Source: Xylona heveae TC161
Taxonomy: Eukaryota > Ascomycota > Xylonomycetes > Xylonales > Xylonaceae
Assembly: GCF_001619985.1 (NCBI RefSeq)
Contig: NW_017264207.1
Location: 67,294 to 131,293 of the forward strand
Length of the DNA: 64,000 nt
Direction of reading: 5' to 3'
The translations under genes were made by a program, and so were the position numbers. Positions 36,871-49,700 of the stretch are shown here, in pieces. Under the pieces are notes generated by a model. The model was not told the DNA's origin and searched no databases. It was given only the letters and a program-made list of their open reading frames with translations. Every line of letters begins with the position of its first letter. Position 1 is the first letter of the stretch.

Positions 36871-38095
36871 ATGGCGGACACTGTAAGCGTTCCCTGCAGT
36901 TTGCCCCTCCGCACAAAGGAGATGCATGAGATGCACGATCCGCCTTATTACTTACCCTGAGCGCGTATAATCATCTCAATCATTTTCGTATCAGTACTGA
37001 CTGGAGGGAACTTAGGAGGCGGCTAGCGCCAAGCCAAGAAAATCTGTGGCTTTCAGCGAAGGCACCACCATCGTTGACAGCAACGGCGATGTAACTCAAG
37101 CCGAGCCGATTACGAACAAGGAGACCGCCGAGGGACACTCCGCTGGTAAGCAAACTCGTTTGGATCTATAGCACAAGCTATCTTATGTAAAGAAATCCTC
37201 TAATGTATGTGTTTCTGCTAGACTCCGCGGACAAGGATGTCGACGCAGTCACCGACATGTTCAAGGACCTCGCCAAGAAAAAGAAGAAGTCAAAGAAGTC
37301 AAAGGACGATGACAAGGAGGACGCCGGTGACGAGGCCAGCCCCGCTGCTGATGGCGAGTTTGACCCGACTGCCCTGAAAAAGAAGAAGAAGAAGAAGTCC
37401 ACCAAGACCGCCGACGCCGACGACTTCGAGGCCAAGCTCGCTCAGGCTGGAGTTGGCGAGAGTGAGGGCGAAGGTGCTGCCGAGGACGGCTCTGTCGACA
37501 CTGGTGATATGGAGAAGGGAACGGGTATCTGGGCACATGACGCTACTCAGCCCATCAACTACAACCTTTTGCTGTCCCGATTCTTCAGCTTGCTTCACTC
37601 GCACCACCCCGACCTTGCTTCGAGCGGTTCCAAGAGCTACAAGATTCCTCCTCCCCAGTGTCTGCGTGAGGGCAACAAGAAGACCATTTTTGCCAACATT
37701 CCCGAGATTTGCAAGCGGATGAAGCGAAGTGACGAGCACGTTACCCAATTCTTGTTCGCCGAATTGGGTACCAGCGGTAGTGTTGACGGTAGCCGACGAC
37801 TTGTCATCAAGGGTCGTTTCCAGCAGAAGCAGATTGAGAACGTCCTGCGACGATATATCGGTGAGTGGTTCCTGTTGATCCTTTGATGTCTAAAAATAAT
37901 CACTAATGATTCTTTTTCTTAGTCGAGTATGTCACTTGCAAGACGTGCCGTTCCCCCGACACCGAGCTTAACAAGGGAGAAAACCGTCTTTACTTCGTTA
38001 CTTGCAACTCGTGCGGCAGTCGGCGTAGTGTGTCTGCCATCAAGACTGGTTTCTCTGCCCAGGTCGGCAAGAGAAGAAGGCAAGTCGCTTAAATG
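36871..38095 (+). CDS. sui3: Translation initiation factor eIF2 subunit beta
   Basis: Four exons, 36871-36882, 37016-37145, 37222-37860 and 37923-38095, give about 317 aa. The N-terminal half has Lys blocks ([11 protein letters not shown] and LKKKKKKKS) that bind eIF5 and eIF2B. The C-terminal half is the conserved eIF2-beta/eIF5 domain: [68 protein letters not shown], then a C4 zinc ribbon with CKTC and CNSC, ending [15 protein letters not shown]. This subunit of the eIF2 complex helps deliver initiator Met-tRNA to the 40S ribosome and takes part in start-codon choice. The first exon encodes only four residues (MADT). Confidence 0.97.
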
Positions 38096-39347
38096 CACTT
38101 TGTATGGAGCTGTTTCTTCATTGGGGATTTATTTGTGTGGAGCGTTGAGAATGATGATGATTCCAAAAGTTTTCGCACCAACTCGATGGTTTTGTGGGCA
38201 AATTGGCCGGGTTTTTCAAAATTGAGAGCTTATATTGAGAACACCATTCGAGGCGTGGAAACACAAGATGGGAAAAAGACATGAGATTTAAAGGGGGAAA
38301 CGGTTTTTCCTATGTCATGTGGGATTATTGATTCGCGCGTGGGTTAATGCGGTTTCATCTTTATGCTGTATTTATCCGCGACATGAATTAAATGATGATA
38401 TTCTCCAACTGGATTTCCATATTTTGCTACCTCTGATGGGTTTTTCAAACCGTACCGTTGTGAGTCTATGGAAGATTGAAACAACCCTCGAACGGAGCGT
38501 ATGACGACTTCGGATTATTATAGCCTTTTATACGGTACAGTATAAGTTATCGATTCTGCAGCTTGAATCAAACAGCTCTCGGATGGAACATTGCCCTGGA
38601 TGTACATAATTGACTTTTGAAGATTTGCTCGTGGATTTTCAGCTCGCGATGGGTTGCGTTTGGGAAGTCTTGCAGCGAGGTCGATCCCTTTGACACTCTG
38701 TACTTGTTGTCCCTGGGAAGTGTGCTTTGTCAGGGGGTTGCTTGCTTGAACGAGCCGTGATTCAACAAGACACGCAGCAGAGATCCCGGCATCGCCAACT
38801 TGTAGAGTACTCCCATATCCAAGCTTGGCTGCGGCGTAAGATCTGGTGTAAGTGATAAGCGTGATATTGTACTTGTGGTCTATGAAAAATTGAAAAGCTG
38901 ACTGTAGATGAACGACAAGAAAAATATAATCATCATGGAGGTTCTCAACATAGCGTGTTCAAAGTGAGTATCCACAACCTAGGTAGGGAGTAGATTTTAC
39001 AATAATTAGGACACAAGATGATCTGTGCATGTCAGAAATTCAATCCATCATGTACACAAATTGCGTTGCGTGAATGGATACTCGCTCAAGAGGAGATCCG
39101 TTGTCGTCCGTGACGATGAGTGGTTCAGATGCAAGTGAGACCGCGGGGTCAATGACAAGGGTGCTGATTTACGCGCCGAGCTCTTCCCTGACCAGTCGCA
39201 TACAGTTTGGGGATCTGCTGAAGTATTATAAGACATCTGTTCTCTTTCTTTCAAATGCGATTTCCTTTCTCCTCATTCTCTTCTGCTGTTTTGCAATAGA
39301 CTCATTGGTATCTCGTTATCGTGAACATAACGAAGACCGATAAAATA
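38096..39347. other. Intergenic region between eIF2-beta and the AIM24-family gene
   Basis: About 1.25 kb; the left part is eIF2-beta 3' untranslated sequence and the right part the promoter of the next gene. Nothing else is supported. Confidence 0.5.
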
Positions 39348-41000
39348 TGTCTTCCCCACCCCCAGGATACGCTCACGGCACTCCACCCCCGCAGACTGCT
39401 GGGACTTACTTTCCTCGTAAGTTTCCGAGACTCCAGACGAGTCAAGATTGACACTTTCAAGCAGATGCTAATTCTCAGACAAAGCTCCTCCCGACAAGTC
39501 CGTCTCTAATAATAGTAAGCCATATTCAGCATAGTGTTTATCTTTCGCAGTATTCGGAAATAGTGGCCAGGCCCATCTCCGTTTTATACGATAAATATCC
39601 CAACGTTAACGGCTATAGCTAACAACCAATAACCCCAGGCCAGCCATCTTATCCCTCTCCTCCACAGCAACAATTTTCCCCTCCACCTCAACAGCCGCAG
39701 CAGCAGTTCTTCCCTCCACCACCCACCGAAACGCCACCCCCAGCAGCCAACTTTTCCAACGGATACCCTCCGGAAAAGGAGTCAACCCGGAATTCCTTCT
39801 CTAACGGAAGTGGACCCGGAGCTTATCCTGTGCAGCAGCAACAAGGTACGGCGCCATGGAATGCAAATGCACCTGCGCAAATGCCCGGCGGAGCACCGCC
39901 TGCCGGACATTTTGTCGGCGCGACCAGCACCCAGGATGACGTGGGCACATTCAATGGCGGGAGTTATCGAATAAGCCACCGAGATACGAATACCGTCTTG
40001 ACAATTCAACTGGCCATGGGATGCCCGCTCATTGCGAAGCCAGGTATGTTGACCAAAATTCTAAAAGTCTGAGGTTCTTGTAAGAACCTGAGACCGTCTA
40101 TATGAAAGCTTGAATACAATTGTGACCCGATTGCAAGAGCTAATTAATTGCAGGCGCCATGATCGCCATGTCCCCCACCATTACTCTCCGCGGCGCCATT
40201 CGTTTCTCAATGAAGAAGCTCATTGCAGGCGGCGAACTGGGCACGTCCACCTTTACCGGACCAGGCGAATTACTTCTTGCGCCGTCTCCGCTCGGCGACA
40301 TTACCAACATTCGACTCAGCGGGAGCGATACATGGTCGGTTGGCAAAGATGCCTTTCTTGCAGCTACCCAGGGGATAGTTAAAGATTACAAGAGCCAGGG
40401 ACTGGGTAAGGCTCTTTTCTCCGGTGAAGGACTGTTCGTCTACAAGATTTCTGGGACTGGAATTTTGTGGGTCACGAGTTTCGGAGCAATTATTCGAAAG
40501 GATGTACGTTACTGAAAGGCCCTGTTTCTTCCTTGTTCCTGGTTCCTGGTTCCTTGAGGCTGATGCACGTCCAGTTGGTCGACGGCGAGAAATACATTAT
40601 CGACAACGGCCACTTGGTCGCTTGGAACTGCAAATACGTGCTTGAGCGCGTGGCCTCTGGTGGAATCATCTCCGGCATCACATCTGGAGAAGGATTAGTT
40701 TGTAAATTTACCGGTGAGTTCCAGTGCTCTTCTCGTGATCCTTTGCTTGCTCTTCTTTCTTATCTTACCTCTTATCTCTTTTTATTTGAGTTAATCAATC
40801 ATTTTTCATTTGATTTTGTTCTATGTTATGATAGGCGTCCCATGCTATTCATTCCACATATATCTAAATTATGACACGCATGAACAAAGCTTACTGACGC
40901 AATACATTGCGAGTCTACAGGCCCAGGGGCAGTCTTTATGCAGACCCGCAACCCGCAACAATTCGCCGCATGGATGGCTGCACACGCTGCTGTGGCTTAG
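39348..41000 (+). CDS. aim24: AIM24-family protein with Pro/Gln-rich N-terminus; start codon unresolved
   Basis: Six coding blocks end at 39416, then 39479-39514, 39639-40043, 40154-40503, 40575-40713 and 40921-41000. The N-terminal 150 residues are Pro/Gln-rich ([14 protein letters not shown]). The AIM24 fold follows: [64 protein letters not shown] and [14 protein letters not shown], ending [12 protein letters not shown]. These match the beta-rich AIM24 family, found in bacteria and in mitochondria (yeast Aim24 supports MICOS). The N-terminal half here looks cytosolic. The ATG at 39348 is one base out of frame with the Pro/Gly block that starts about 39365, so the true start is not settled: either one C is missing in the C-run at 39355-39363, or an upstream exon joins at the CCCCAG acceptor. 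Intron 5 is unusually long (207 nt). Confidence 0.8.
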
Positions 41001-41509
41001 ACACTTGAGGATTTCTCCTTTTTTTTTTTTCTTTTCCATTCCTACTTAATTAGTGTCTGTTAAATCCTAAAGCGATATCATGTCTGTTACGATTTACCAT
41101 GTTTCTTTATAATATTTCAGATTAATTGTCTCAATCGTTGTCTCTGCTTTCATGTCAAGATGAGCATAATTAATGTCAATAATACGAATGAGCACATGAT
41201 TAACGTTGAATTAGATTTAATCTTCTATGAGTCCCACTTGGAAAGGAAATCTGAAATAACCGGTTTTTTTTTAAAAAAAAAAAATAATAACGATAGGGGA
41301 GAAAATATAAAAAGATAGAAAGTAAACTAATACTATACAGATCAATAGAAGCATGAAATGTTTCATACCATTAATGCATATAATCGCATTTATATTTCTA
41401 CTGTGCTCTTTATGAATTTTCAAAACGCTCTGTTCTAATAAATACACTTCCCTTTAAAATCCCATGACACGCGATCCTTCCCAGTTGAGCCTCAAATCAA
41501 TGCACGCCC

Positions 41510-41540
<31 letters not shown>

Positions 41541-41574
41541 AAGAAGAAGAAGAAGAAGAAAAAGCGGGAAGCTG
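41001..41574. other. AT-rich convergent intergenic region
   Basis: The 3' flanks of the AIM24-family gene and med1 meet here. Sequence at 41080-41450 is strongly AT-rich. No gene seen. Confidence 0.6.
41511..41561. repeat. (AAG)n microsatellite in the med1 3' flank
   Basis: About 17 tandem AAG triplets on the + strand, just 3' of the med1 stop codon at 41575. On the minus strand this is a CTT run in the probable med1 3' untranslated region. Confidence 0.95.
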
Positions 41575-44299
41575 CTACGACAAAGAAACCTGATGAGCTT
41601 TCCACCTGATATATTCGACCAGGATTCCAAAATCCTCTGCGACGCTACACACACGTGTAATTTCATCATCAGACACCAACGGACGCGAGGGCTTTGGGGA
41701 GGAAGATGATGTGGTTTCTTCGCTTTTCTTGTCTGCCTCAGCTTCGCTGTCCTTCTTGATTGCCCGGGAGGACGGAGCAGAGTCGGCGCCAGAAGAATAG
41801 GATGCGCGGATCACAGCGTCAGGAAGGACGTTGAGGTGGACATATGCCAGTCGTTCAGATATTGCGCGAGTCGGAGCAGGCGAAGGAGGAGAAGGAGGAG
41901 GAGGAGGAGGAGGGATGGCAACGGGAATGCTAAATGCTAGGGTGAAGTTAGGATGCGGCTGCATGCTAAGGCCTACATCGATAGATAGGTGACGCGTCGC
42001 CGCCACACTGTTATTATTCAAAGAGGCGGATGGTACGGCGGACTTTGGATCTGAACGGGAGAGATGAGAAGGCGATGAAGACGGAAGAGCAGATGGAGCG
42101 TCTAGTGGAGATTCACCGTCCAGTAGGGCGGCAAGTTCGTCTTCCGGGCTCAATTGTAATCGTGCGTTGGTCGACTGCTGCTGTTGCGTTGATGGGAGAC
42201 CTGAACTGCCTGAGAGAGAGCCTGTTGCTCCTAAGGTGGCATTACCAGTTGCAGACCAGTTTGATCCCTTGCCGCCTTCAAAACTGCGCTTCAACAGTGT
42301 TGTTGTAAGAGCATACTGTCTCAGAATGGGCAAGATATTGATCAACTCCATGGGATGGCGAAACGGGATTTCGTCCACGACCCTTCCAAAATCCAATTTG
42401 TGCGCGAAGAGCGCATAGTCGTGTCTGTTCAGCTGTTCTTTTCCGCTTCCATCAAAACCCAACACTTCCCTCGAATTGGAGAGATATCTTGCTTCCCCGT
42501 GAACGGCACCGTGAACTTCAGACGGATCGGGCGGGAGAATCAGCCCGTCTAGTGTGGTGGGTTGAATGGATTCTTGTGGGATGACCAGCCCGACGGAATC
42601 GTATATTTCTACAGCCTTTTGAAGAGGCACGACCACGGGAGGCTCAAGACGGGCCACAAAGCGGACGTCGGGCAGCTTGCTCATATTCTGACCAGATGTG
42701 TCCATGGGGTCTGGAGCACTGCTGGAAGCAGCGCCAGGAGTTCGAGTAGCGGCAGGTCCAGAGACGAAAGTTGGTGCGGGCTCAGTCCAGTCTATCGTCG
42801 GCCCATCCGGGCCGAAAAGTTCGTCCTGTTCTTCAGATGGCCGTTCAATACGCTGTGAGACCCAGTCATTGGAGATCCGGATAGGGGTGTACAGTTCTGC
42901 CGGGGAGTGTTCGCACTCAATAATTGCAGACCATATATTTCCATCGTAGGAAGTTCCGTCATGAGCTTTGTTGCGACTCTTTTCGATGCTGTCAATGTCC
43001 ATTTCGTCAGATCCAGACTCAGCCTTTCGCTTCCGCGACGTAGACACGCGGCGTCGATCCATCCAGTATTCCAGGGCCAGTCCTACACGCTTTCCAGCGT
43101 GCATCCTGGGCCGGCCGCTCTTTTCACACATGACCAGCCGCTCGACTTCTTCGTCGGGATTCATCTTCTCGCCAGCTTCCTGCCCTGATTGCTTCTTTTC
43201 ATGCTCGAATATCCTTCGTAAACTCGTATACACCCCTGCGATCGCCTCAAAGCAATTGACTTCAGGGGTACTAAGTTTGTCGAGTTTTGCCAGTCTCTCC
43301 AAGTTGTCCGCAAACTTATTTAATGTAGTATTTATGGGACTCGATGAGCCGTCTTCGGGCTTAAGGTCCTTGTAAAGAATTGCAGAGGCCTTGGGCGCAT
43401 GAACAGACACGGCGTCAGAGGATCCTGGGAGGGAGAGCGAAACGCGGTCGACAATATGATTTTGAAAATCAAGCTGATCGGTTAGTGGGCGGGATACAAA
43501 AGAATAATAGCTCGAGAACATTTCCAACGTACATCCACGAGCAGTGCACTTCCGGCAATGCTCAGTGTCTTTTCTTCCCATAGACAGTCCAACCCAGTTC
43601 GCTTGGCCAGTCTTTCCACGGCTTCTTCGCTGACCCTGCCCGGACGAGACCTAAGAAGTTGTAGAATAGCTTCAATTCGTCTTGCTCTCTCCTCTTCATC
43701 GCTTCTGGCGTTTACAAGCCCTATGAATTTCCTTGCGTAAGCTCATCTCCTAGTAGGGCGATTGGATATGTCTGTTTACCTCCCATTCCACTCGGTGTTC
43801 CGATGCCGGCGAGATTTAGTCCCAAAGATGCAGCAGCAGAAGGCGAATCAAATGTGAGAGCTGCAGCATTCGGAGTAGATGTAGCATGCTTATGACCACG
43901 CTGGGCGAAATGACTGGCTGGAGATGGGGCTGATTTCCCGCCAATAGATGGGTAGGCGGATAGATTCGCTGGCGACGGCGCTGATTTCCCCCCAAGAGAA
44001 GGATGCGCGGTCATTCCTGCCGGTGACGGTGCAGACTTGCCTCCCGTCGAAGGATGCCCTGAAGGGTATGCCGGCGAGGGCACTGACTTTCCTGCACCCG
44101 CGCCGCCCGCAATAGACGCATGTGCAGTAGCCGGTGAAGGCGCCGTTTTGCCTGCATGCGAGGGGAATGGAGAGGAAAATGCTGACAGATGTTGCTGACT
44201 TCCTAGAGACGAAGGTGTCAGTCCCGAGGCGCCGCTGGCTTGTAAAGGCGGATGTTTATTTGATCCAGGAAGCCCTTGGCCGGGCGTTGGAGTAGCCAT
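41575..44299 (-). CDS. med1: Mediator complex subunit 1 (Med1)
   Basis: Three exons, 44299-43780, 43720-43533 and 43473-41575, give about 868 aa. The first 170 residues are low-complexity with five or so repeats of GGKSAPSPA-like units. The conserved region starts at RSDEEERARRIEAILQLL and SRPGRVSEEAVERLAKRTGLDCL, with LVDLDFQNHIVDRVSLSL, FADNLERLAKLDKLS, YWMDRRR and later HKLDFGRVVDEIPFRHPMELINILPILRQYA, the typical Med1 pattern in filamentous fungi. Med1 sits in the Mediator middle module and links transcription factors to RNA polymerase II. A Pro run (IPPPPPPPSPPSPAP) lies near the C-terminus. I use the ATG at 44299 (MATPTPGQG); a longer in-frame start at 44452 would translate a poly-T tract as Lys and is unlikely. 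Confidence 0.9.
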
Positions 44300-44981
44300 C
44301 AGACGAGGAAGGGAACGTTTCGATTTGTTTTTTTTTTTTTTTTTTTTTTGGCTCAATTCACGAATATGATTATGTATGGATTTCGGTATCTTGACATTAG
44401 AATGAAATGCACCGCCTCGCTGTATTGGGGTACTGCATGGCAGCAATGACAACCGAGGTGCTATGGTAGCTGGTGAGCTCGAAATGAGAAGCTTCGGAGG
44501 TTTCCTGGAACGGCGTATCGGGATGACCCGACTGACCCTAGCGGTTTACCACATCCTTAAAAATTGGCCCGGAAAGCCATTTCGAAAAATCATATAGCCA
44601 AATTCATATATAGTCCCCTTAAACATATCTATGATTAGATAGATATGAGAGAGCTAAAAATTTCGTCTCACGTCACAACGGTCAAGGTCCAAACAGAGTG
44701 CGTTCACTTATCACAGGCGCATCCGAGTAATTGAAATGGAAATTTTTCGTAGCATTCAAATCGTTAAGGTATTTGTCCCGAAACCATAGCTCAAAGGTCT
44801 AACAACAGAGCGCAGAAATTAATCGTAAAATGGGAAGCAAATGAAAGAGCGCCAGCTAAATCCACCGTGTTCGCAAGTGTCTGCTGGAAAAAGATGGGGA
44901 CATGCGTCTACCCGGTCAACTTCATAAAAATCGTTTTGCTGAGGGCTCAATCAAATTACGAAAGGAAGAGGTAAGAGCATT
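44300..44981. other. med1 promoter and glnA 3' flank
   Basis: About 680 bp including the T homopolymer; no further gene seen. Confidence 0.5.
44328..44349. repeat. 22-nt T homopolymer in the med1 5' leader
   Basis: An uninterrupted T run on the + strand lies 29 bp upstream of the med1 ATG, hence poly(A) in the transcript or promoter of the minus-strand gene. Poly(dA:dT) tracts exclude nucleosomes at fungal promoters. Confidence 0.9.
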
Positions 44982-46712
44982 TTAGTTCTTGCCGAAGTTT
45001 TCGGCAGGAAGACCACCGTACAGCTAAGAAGAAGAAGAAGAAGAAAAAAAAACGGGTTAGCTTCTGATGCCGCGCATACGTGATGGGACCTTCTCTGAAC
45101 TTACAGTCTCGGTGATAATGCCAGTGATCTGGTAGGGGTCGGCGTTGGAGGCCGGGCGACGGTCCTCGAAGTAGCCGCAGCCCTCACGAGCGACAGCACG
45201 GGGGATACGGACAGACGAGCCACGGTTGGCGACGCCCCAGCTGAAGCTGTCGTAGCTGGCGGTCTCGTGCTTGCCAGTCATACGATCAGCGTTGCCCTCA
45301 CCATAGACGGCGATGTGCTCCACGTGACGGGCCTCAAGCTTCTTCATAGCGGCCTCAATGTGCTTCATGCCACCGGGCTGGCGCATCTCCTCGGAGGAAA
45401 CGTTGGTGTGGAGACCGGCACCGTTCCAGTCGCCAGGGATGGGCTTGGGAGCGAAGGAAATCTTAGCACCAAACTCCTCGGCAATTCTGACAAGGATGAA
45501 GCGGGACATCCAGAGCTGGTCACCAACTATTACAAACCCAAGTCAGCAAGCAAATCCAGAAAAAGTAATATTCTTGCCGAAAAAGATAGGGCTACTCACG
45601 CTCAATTCCGAGGCAGGGGCCAACCTGGTACTCCCACTGCGCGGGCATGACCTCGGCGTTGGTACCAGAAATCTGGATGCCGGCGTACAAGCAAGCCTTG
45701 TAGTGAGCCTCAACAATGTCACGGCACATGACCCGGCCAGTGCCAACACCGCAGTAGTAAGGGCCCTGGGGACCGGGGAAACCGCCCTTGGGCCAGCCGT
45801 AGGGCCAGTTGTGCTCATCGTAAAGGGTGTACTCCTGCTCAAGACCGAACCAAAGCTTGTGAGAAGCATTAGCGGCCAATAGACGAGCAGCCTCGTGGCG
45901 GTGGTTGAACTTGTTAGGAGTACCATCGCTGTCCCAGCACTCGCAGATGACGAGGATGTTGCCGTGCTGGCGGAAAGGGTCGGGGTACATGGCGACCGGG
46001 CGGAGGTAGACATCGGAGTTGTCACCGGGAGCCTGGCCGGTCGAGGAACCATCAAAGTTCCACTCGGGGAGCTCATCAACGCTCTTGACGGCCTTGGTGA
46101 GAGTCTACAAGCTACAATTAGTACGGCCGATCAGGAAGGCGCCAATTGATGGCAATGCGAAGCAAGTTGCGATGGGCTCAAATTCGAATTGAATGTTGGG
46201 TCCTCATGCAGGGTGCTTGTAGCCACCTCCAAGCGTTATCAAACGGGCGGGGTTATGCAGTGATAAGCGTGTGAGGAAGACTGGAAGGGGAAAAGAGAAA
46301 AAATTGTAGGAACGTCCCCTCCACGGGAACAGGCCGTGAAAACCCAAATTGTAATCTCTGGACGGGAAGGAGAAGCCGGAGTATACGTGAATGCGAGGAA
46401 TTGAGCGAGTGAAGGGAGTCGGAGCGTAAATGAACCATCGTCGAAGAAAGAACTGACCTTGGACTTGCAGCGGAGGGTGCCAGTGCCGTCGATCCAGATG
46501 TACTCAGCCATAATGGAGCCCTTCTGCTCAAGAGCCATGTACTTGAGCAGCTACAACATTATCCGTTAGTTTACCAGATCTTCTTTCTATTCAGGCACAG
46601 GATTAAACTTACAGTCTGGGTGTTGGAGACGAGCTTGGAAGTCGCCTGTTCACGAAGTGAGTCAGTCTCGGCTCAATGCGGGCTGCGGGTTGCACGGCAA
46701 TCAACATACCAT
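44982..46712 (-). CDS. glnA: Glutamine synthetase (type II, eukaryotic)
   Basis: Six exons, 46712-46710 (ATG only), 46645-46613, 46550-46458, 46104-45600, 45526-45105 and 45023-44982, give about 365 aa, the usual length. Signature segments are [43 protein letters not shown], the metal-binding [12 protein letters not shown], the ammonium/ATP region [30 protein letters not shown], and [13 protein letters not shown] followed by [13 protein letters not shown]. The enzyme makes glutamine from glutamate, ammonia and ATP in the cytosol and is central to nitrogen assimilation. The initiator codon forms an exon by itself, followed directly by a GTATGT donor. The last intron has a long CTT-repeat polypyrimidine tract before its acceptor. 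Three GATA-type sites upstream suggest AreA control. Confidence 0.97.
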
Positions 46713-49700
46713 TTTTTCAGTTGTTTGAAGCTGAACGCTTAGAGACTTCAGCAACGAAGAAAGGTATGTAAGAACAGAAGAAAGGAAAAGTCTCAACGAG
46801 TGGACGACGTTGGACGAAGAGGTGAGTGATGAGGGATGAAGAGAGTTGGAGAAGGCAGATGAGTTGAGGATTAAATTGTTACTCAAGCGAGGGAACGAGG
46901 AACAAGAGGCGCGGGTCCGAAGTGGGGACCGGGGGTGAATTATTTAGGCTTCTGGCCACCCCGATATGGTACAGCACATGGAATATTAAACCCGGCAACA
47001 CTGGTTGGCTGGCATTGGACAGCAGTGAATGGGCGAATGTGGAAAAGGGAAACTGAATGGTTAGTGCGGACTGCCACTGGGTGAGCAAAAACAGCCCCCC
47101 TCCCGAAACAGCCCCGAAAGCTTCTGCAAAAAGTGTGGGAGGCAACACACGCAGACCAAATTTGGGGGGCCTTAGGCGGACGACTGTCTCTTCGCTACCA
47201 AGTACAACTTCTGTAGCGGTACTCTACGCTTCTACCTATCTCCTGCGTTTGATGCGTTTGGCCTCAAAGGCACACGACACTATTACGGACTGGTATTCAA
47301 CCTCTTTTCTACGTGCCGCGCTTGCCTACAGCTTCTTATCAAATTTCTCCGCTATCTGCATTCTGTCTCAAATCAAGATACAACCCCCGTCGGTCGCAGA
47401 TGGCCCCAGGCTTAGGGTCATCGAACCGGCCTTTAGTGGACTTGGACGTTCATGGATCAATGCAGACAGATGCAATCTGACCCGCCTCTCTCAATCATAG
47501 CAACGAACTATCTAAGCCTTTCAAGTACAGTAGAGCACAGAGAGACGTAACCGGCATCCGCCTTTCGGGCGGCGGATTCTGCCGACAGAAAAGCACGGCA
47601 GCATTGAAATCTCAAAGAGTTTGACAGTTGATCAAAAATATATCTAATCCAAGTTAGCCTCTGCTGTAGAACCCCCATTCTCACCGCACAAAACCGCGAG
47701 CCAGACACCAACGGGAAAGCTGTCTAAAATGTCACCGTAATTGCTTTTTTGACCCCCGCAAAACAGTCTCCTTGCTACAGCATCGGAGGCAATTGCCTAC
47801 CGAGGTAATACGGGGGAAACCCTTTCCCAATCGCTGCATTAGATCCCACGGCCTTTCGTCAAATTCATTTGGAATATTTAACTGTCATCGAACCGAGCGC
47901 GCCTTCATGAACCAATCTTTTTGGTGATACGGTTCCTGACAGCAAAGCGAAAGTAAACACCGACGGCGCGAGGTGCTTGGTTGCCGAACACATTTGTGGT
48001 GTGACCCTGACTCCAGTTGCCGACGGCTAATCCACTTAATACTCCGAGAAATGTGTCGAGCCTGTCCCTGCCAACTATTCATATTTCTAATTCGTCAGTT
48101 ATTATTCGGGACAGCTAATGGTGAGGGTCAGAGTGGAATCAACACTCCAAGAGCAACGTGGGGAGCTCCATCGTTTGCCGAATCGGCGGGATGCAAACCG
48201 CCCTCGTGCTGCTGCTTGCAGATTCATGCGGATGACACGCTTCAAGCAACCGATACCCCTCATTTAGCGAGTATTTTCGAAGCACCTGCACGAGAGAGGG
48301 GTCATGATACACTCCGCGAAGAGGACACAACCTTGTGAGACTTTTCAAATACCACGAGCGATATCAAAGGGCAGGTGCTCGTTCACTTCCATCTCGACTG
48401 CGAATGAGATGTACCGGTACAGATACGGTACCTGTATTGGAGGTGGACGTGCCTAGTGGCGCGGGCGAGAGAAATCAGACCAGAGAGAGAGAGAGGTTTG
48501 GATGGCCGAGCACAGACAGATGAGTCGTCTCCAAATGCTAGTCCCCCCTGCCCATGAGACCGATACCGGGTCTCGACGAACAGAGGTCCTTATCGGGACA
48601 GCTCATCTCAATCGTTCAAATTTCGGCCGCCCTTATCCATTGAAGGCCCCCCACCACACAACAAATCGAAGAAGTGCAGGTCAAGGTGAAGATGCGTAAA
48701 ATCCGGAATTATCTGAACTCGATCAATGTTCAATCAGATTTGTGCTGATTTCTACTTGAATGAATTTATCTGTACGTTCCTCAGTCAACAGCCACTGATG
48801 AGATCGCAACCGGAGAAAAAACCTTTTGGCGAAATCTTTTGTTTGGACCCTTTTGATGGCCCCTCTACCTGCCAATTCACATTACTCGACTAAGGTGGGG
48901 TGCAGGCCAGGAATGGGTGGCCGGGAATGAGAAATCCCCCGGCAATTCGCCGTCATCACCTTGTCGCTGATTGGTTGCCACAACCGCTATAGTCTAGCGC
49001 AGGGGATTTCTTATCGCTAGTTTCTGATTGGCTGACGAAAAAGGCCCGGGCAGCGCGGTGGCCAAATGCAATCGAGTAAGAGTTTCCCAGAACGCCGTTC
49101 CGGTCCGGGGAGAAATAAAATGCCCATTGAACCCTCCTAGTTTAACCAGCCTCCACGGGCACCAGGGGAAATTCGACAAGGGACACCCTCGCTACCTTAG
49201 TCAGCCCAGGTCTTCTTGCGCTGCCTCACTGCACATTGGTGAACGATGTGGTATAGCAAACGTCCTCCGTACCAAGACGCTACGCCTGCTCGTATTCTGT
49301 GGTTCCGTCGTCGCCACCAACAGCAAAAGCCGATTCAAGCCAAAGTATATTTGGGTTTTGACACACGAGTGAGGCTTTGCTCAAAGAAATTGCACTTCTG
49401 CCGTGCTAATCTTACTGCCAACGACGATTTCATGCATGCCCTCGTGTAAGTGGCTGAATATGCGGTGGTATTACTGTGGCAAGCATCAGATTGCAAATAT
49501 TCTTTCGTCTCATGTTTCCTACTGTGGCGAGTTCCCGTAGGGCTGAATCTGCATCAACACGTGGCACAGAGTTTTGACTGGCGCATTCCAGCGGTGCTTT
49601 GTTGGAGGAGTTTTTCAAAGTGAGACACTAGGGACGAAACATGTGTCTTCCCGCCGGAGACAAATGAAAAGCCTGCAACCCGGTCAGATTCGATATACGG

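Noticed and set aside
44300-44452. In-frame N-terminal extension of Med1
   Set aside because: It would translate a 22-nt homopolymer as a Lys run; the internal ATG at 44299 is a better start.
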